Translations under genes and position numbers: made by a program
The notes under the pieces: generated by a model
Seen by the model: the letters and a program-made list of their open reading frames with translations, nothing else
The model's database searches: none
Told to the model about the DNA's origin: nothing
In this document: piece after piece, positions 61,350 to 64,000 of the stretch
How positions within the stretch are numbered: the stretch's first letter is position 1
Layout of the letters: every line of letters starts with the position of its first letter
NCBI RefSeq assembly: GCF_006365315.1
Contig: NZ_CP040968.1
Coordinates: 248,001 to 312,000 of the forward strand
DNA: 64,000 nt
Source: Candidatus Methylopumilus universalis
Lineage (GTDB): Bacteria > Pseudomonadota > Gammaproteobacteria > Burkholderiales > Methylophilaceae
Reading direction: 5' to 3'

Positions 61350-63632
61350 TTAATTGAAATTTGCCTGACGATTAACATCTGGAATTTGATTGACATTTCT
61401 TACGCCAGGAACATTTCTATATAAGAAATTATTAAGTTTATTGGCATCGGATCCAATAGCTCCTAGCCCATTAAGTTCAAGTTGCACGAAGAGCGTGTAA
61501 TTAGGTTGGGGGCTAGTGGGCAATGATATCCTGTCAAAAACTGTTCTTGCAACCCAGCAGCCACCATCATATTCGACGCCACCGAGAATTTCGATAGTTT
61601 GTGAAGTTTTTAAATCGTAATTGTATCTTGCTATGGAATAAAAACGATTTCCAAGCGGCCATTGGCCTGCTGCATTGAAAACCTTTAAATCCTGAGTATT
61701 ATCAGACACATTGTCAATCATGCGGTAGCTCAAATTAAGCATTTTTCCGGGCTCAGGGTTATATCTGCTACTGAGGGTACTTCTGAGAAGTTTGCTAGAA
61801 GTTGGGTCATATTGAAACATGGCATCAAGATTCAAAGAGTTTGCAAGTCTAGCAGTACCGCCCATAAAAATATCAGAATTTGCTTTTTTTGCATCTAGAT
61901 CCGCACCAAATATTTTACGATCTTCAAAGTAATATCTTTGCGCAACAATGCCTGAAAGTCTCTCTTTGCCATTTTTATCAAGAAATTTGGATGTAATAGA
62001 TGCAGTAAGTTGGTTAGCATCATTAATTCTATCTTGCCCATTGTATTGATTTTCAGAAAATAGTGTTTGCATATTTAAGTCTGAAAGGCCTGTATCAAAG
62101 TTGGGTAATGCAGCTTGGTCTTTATAGGGTATGTAGACATAAAATAATCTTGGCTCAAGAGTATTGGTAAAATTTTGGTTAAGAAGATTTACCGTCCTAT
62201 CAAAATACATGCCGCTATCTAAAGAAACTATTGGAGTATAAATATCTTTATTATCAATACTTGAGTTATTTAAATTATAAGATCTTACATTGGCGGATAA
62301 TTTTGGCTTGATATAGCCATATGTTTTTGTAAAGGGGACTGTAATGCTTGGGGTGATGCTTAAGCGACTCCCTGTAGCTTTTGTGTTGGAATCATAAGTA
62401 AATTTTTCATCTCTATCAAAATAAGCCCATTGAGATTTAAAGTCTAGAATATAGCTGTCAAAATCTTTTCTCCCTGAAAGATCAAGTTGAGGCAGTCTTT
62501 GGTAAGGGGAATTAGAAGCATTTGTTAAAGTTTGATATTTTTCAGTAAGAGCATTGAATTTCCAAGTATCGCCCGCATAGCTGATATTGGCTCTTTGAGG
62601 TAAGTTAACAACACTCGTTACCTGAATCATCGTTGCCATATCAGAAAAATAAGCGTCATCAGAAACTTTCTGGTAATTGTAAGAAGCTGACCAGCCATTA
62701 TTAAATTTGTGTTGATGTTCAAGCCTTACTAAGTATCTATTATCTTTGCCGCTCTCTTCGTCATGCTTCATAAATTGAATTTGATTTTTACCAGAATAAT
62801 TTTCCTCCATATAGCGGAATTCGCCATCAGCTTGGGGACCTCTTTTGCCGAAATATCTTGCGGTCAGAGTAGCGTCCATATTAGGGGAGATATTAAAGTA
62901 ATAAGGGATTTGGAAATCAAAACCACTTTTTGTTGTGGTTCCAAAAGTTGAGGCTAAAAACCCAGATTTTCTATTTTTATTTAAAGAAAAATTGATATAG
63001 GGCGTGTATAGAACAGGAAGCCCTTTAAATTCAACAACAGCATTAGAGGCATTTACACGGTCTGTTTTAGTATTAACTTCCATATTACTAGATTTTAAAT
63101 ACCAGTCATCTGAATCAGCTTCGCAGGTTGTAATCCTACCTGCTTGCAAGCGTTTCTTGTTTTCACCTTCAAAAAAGATTGCTTTGGCATCACCCCGAAA
63201 GTTATATGATCTCTTCGTAATAACAACACCATTTTTAATGACAGATTTTTCTTGCTTGTCTCCACGCTTAAAATTAAATGAAGCATCATCCATTTGCCCA
63301 GTTTCATCACTTAATTTAAGGCTGAGTTTCGAGCCACTTAGAGACATGCTTTCTAAATCAATATTTGTATTGCCTGTTGTAATGAGTTTTTCTGAAATTT
63401 CATCATATTCAATCACCTCGGCTTTAATCGTTTTATTACCTTTTTTGAGAATGGCATTCCCTTTAGCCTTCATCTTTCTATCAAGAAGAGTTTCAAAGCT
63501 ATCACCTTCAATTTCAATTGAACTTGGAGAGATTTCTGTTGATTGCTTTTGCGTCGCTAAATCTTCAGCTGACGATAACTGAGGAAGAAGAAAAAACACT
63601 AGCCATAGCGGTGAGATTGTTTTTCTAAACAT
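61350..63632 (-). CDS. lptD: LPS-assembly outer-membrane protein LptD
   Basis: A 760-residue outer-membrane barrel that inserts LPS with LptE. A signal peptide (SPLWLVFFLLPQLSSA), an OstA/LptA-like jellyroll at about 40-150 (KAEVIEYDEISEKLITTGNTNIDLE) and a large barrel (LEPRLFYVYIPYKDQ, LGGVEYDGGCWVARTVFDRI) are visible. Cys residues at the plug-barrel junction (CEADSDDWYL, GGCWVA) suit the disulfides of the family. The frame extends to TTG at 63653, but ATG 63632 starts the signal. Confidence 0.94.
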   Translation of the reverse strand: MFRKTISPLWLVFFLLPQLSSAEDLATQKQSTEISPSSIEIEGDSFETLLDRKMKAKGNAILKKGNKTIKAEVIEYDEISEKLITTGNTNIDLESMSLSGSKLSLKLSDETGQMDDASFNFKRGDKQEKSVIKNGVVITKRSYNFRGDAKAIFFEGENKKRLQAGRITTCEADSDDWYLKSSNMEVNTKTDRVNASNAVVEFKGLPVLYTPYINFSLNKNRKSGFLASTFGTTTKSGFDFQIPYYFNISPNMDATLTARYFGKRGPQADGEFRYMEENYSGKNQIQFMKHDEESGKDNRYLVRLEHQHKFNNGWSASYNYQKVSDDAYFSDMATMIQVTSVVNLPQRANISYAGDTWKFNALTEKYQTLTNASNSPYQRLPQLDLSGRKDFDSYILDFKSQWAYFDRDEKFTYDSNTKATGSRLSITPSITVPFTKTYGYIKPKLSANVRSYNLNNSSIDNKDIYTPIVSLDSGMYFDRTVNLLNQNFTNTLEPRLFYVYIPYKDQAALPNFDTGLSDLNMQTLFSENQYNGQDRINDANQLTASITSKFLDKNGKERLSGIVAQRYYFEDRKIFGADLDAKKANSDIFMGGTARLANSLNLDAMFQYDPTSSKLLRSTLSSRYNPEPGKMLNLSYRMIDNVSDNTQDLKVFNAAGQWPLGNRFYSIARYNYDLKTSQTIEILGGVEYDGGCWVARTVFDRISLPTSPQPNYTLFVQLELNGLGAIGSDANKLNNFLYRNVPGVRNVNQIPDVNRQANFN

Positions 63633-63824
63633 GGAATTTTGCTGAAGGAGCAAGTAGGGGTGCTATAGTTTTAATTTTGAATATTTCATAAACGTTAAAA
63701 TCTCATATTTTAGATATTTTATCAACTTAAATTTATTAATAATCAGGTAGTTATATAACTTACTTCATTAAGCTAATTGCTTAAAACGTACAATTTTTTT
63801 AAAAATTTATAGGTATTTTTTATT

Positions 63825-64000
63825 GTGACTCGTGAAATTCAGATTGCTACGTGGTTAAATAATACACTTAAAAATCAAGAGTATACGATAAATCCTGCTT
63901 CTTCAGATGCTAGTTTTCGTCGTTATTTCCGTATTGTTGCAAATAGTCAGTCTTATATCTTAATGGATGCTCCTCCTGATAAAGAAAATTCAAAGCCCTT
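63825..64000 (+). CDS. amgK: AmgK-like sugar kinase, N-terminal part (right edge)
   Basis: A partial frame beginning at GTG 63825 and running off the right edge (58 codons seen). The start EIQIATWLNNTLKNQEYTI and the strongly conserved NPASSDASFRRYFRIV and SYILMDAPPDKENSKP match the AmgK aminoglycoside-phosphotransferase family, which phosphorylates anomeric MurNAc/GlcNAc in the cell-wall recycling route. In several proteobacteria amgK-murU lies divergently beside lptD, as here. Truncated, so the C-terminal half is unseen. Confidence 0.82.
   Translation, partial: MTREIQIATWLNNTLKNQEYTINPASSDASFRRYFRIVANSQSYILMDAPPDKENSKP

Noticed and set aside
63004-63582. 192-codon open frame on the plus strand inside lptD
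   Set aside because: It is antisense to the conserved OstA/barrel region of lptD and has no recognisable motif or ribosome site.

Overview
This window is a compact, AT-rich bacterial chromosome segment that looks like a streamlined betaproteobacterium. The best match from gene content and order is the methylotrophic family Methylophilaceae, in the manner of the small-genome freshwater 'Candidatus Methylopumilus'/OM43 lineage. This placement is inference: it rests on low GC, the blocks rplU-rpmA-obgE-proB, coaE-zapD-yacG, murJ/ribF-ileS-lspA, bioBFHCD and lptD-surA-pdxA-rsmA, and near-absent intergenic space. About 65 genes are present, two of them cut by the window edges (apaH at the left, an amgK-like kinase at the right). 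I see no rRNA, tRNA, CRISPR array, insertion sequence, prophage or attachment site. No gap exceeds 300 bases; the largest (about 210) lies between rpsT and murJ.

Region 1 to 10.3 kb: end of apaH; a PfkB-type kinase coupled to hemJ; a 1287-residue FAD/Fe-S oxidoreductase; a phoB-phoR-(secreted unknown) operon with a three-half-site Pho box; an OFA-type MFS transporter carrying an extra C-terminal membrane segment. Region 10.3 to 21.5 kb: ribH-nusB; an envelope-flavoured reverse operon (TPR protein, L,D-transpeptidase, two cyclophilins, lpxH); cysS-argJ-Nudix/ThiE fusion; the reverse set coaE-zapD-yacG-PCuAC; one orphan unknown. Region 21.5 to 33.9 kb: ispB facing rplU-rpmA-obgE-proB-purE-purK, then rpsT, then murJ-ribF-ileS-lspA and a sulfite-oxidase-like protein.

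Region 33.9 to 38.3 kb is the most distinctive part: a DUF2946-type small secreted protein, a TonB-dependent receptor, a secreted BNR/sialidase-fold protein rich in Cys and His, and a secreted thioredoxin-like protein. Together they look like an envelope metal (probably copper) acquisition or handling locus. Region 38.3 to 47 kb: clpB behind a textbook sigma-32 promoter, yjbQ, gpmI-envC, grxC, secB, an SH3 protein, gpsA and trmL. Region 47 to 51.6 kb: the biotin operon bioB-F-H-C-D with a candidate BirA operator. Region 51.6 to 63.6 kb: a long reverse array, adk-leuS-lptE-holA-proA-nadD and lptD-surA-pdxA-rsmA, mixing outer-membrane biogenesis with housekeeping genes; both LPS-translocon subunits (lptD, lptE) lie here.

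The layout is strongly compressed. Many genes overlap by 1 to 26 bases, at least eight convergent pairs meet stop-to-stop with no terminator room, and about ten genes use TTG or GTG starts. Regulatory signals that remain visible are the Pho box, the sigma-32 promoter of clpB, a sigma-70 promoter and strong terminator around rplU-rpmA, a hairpin between purK and rpsT, twin hairpins before ribH, and a dyad before the TonB receptor gene.
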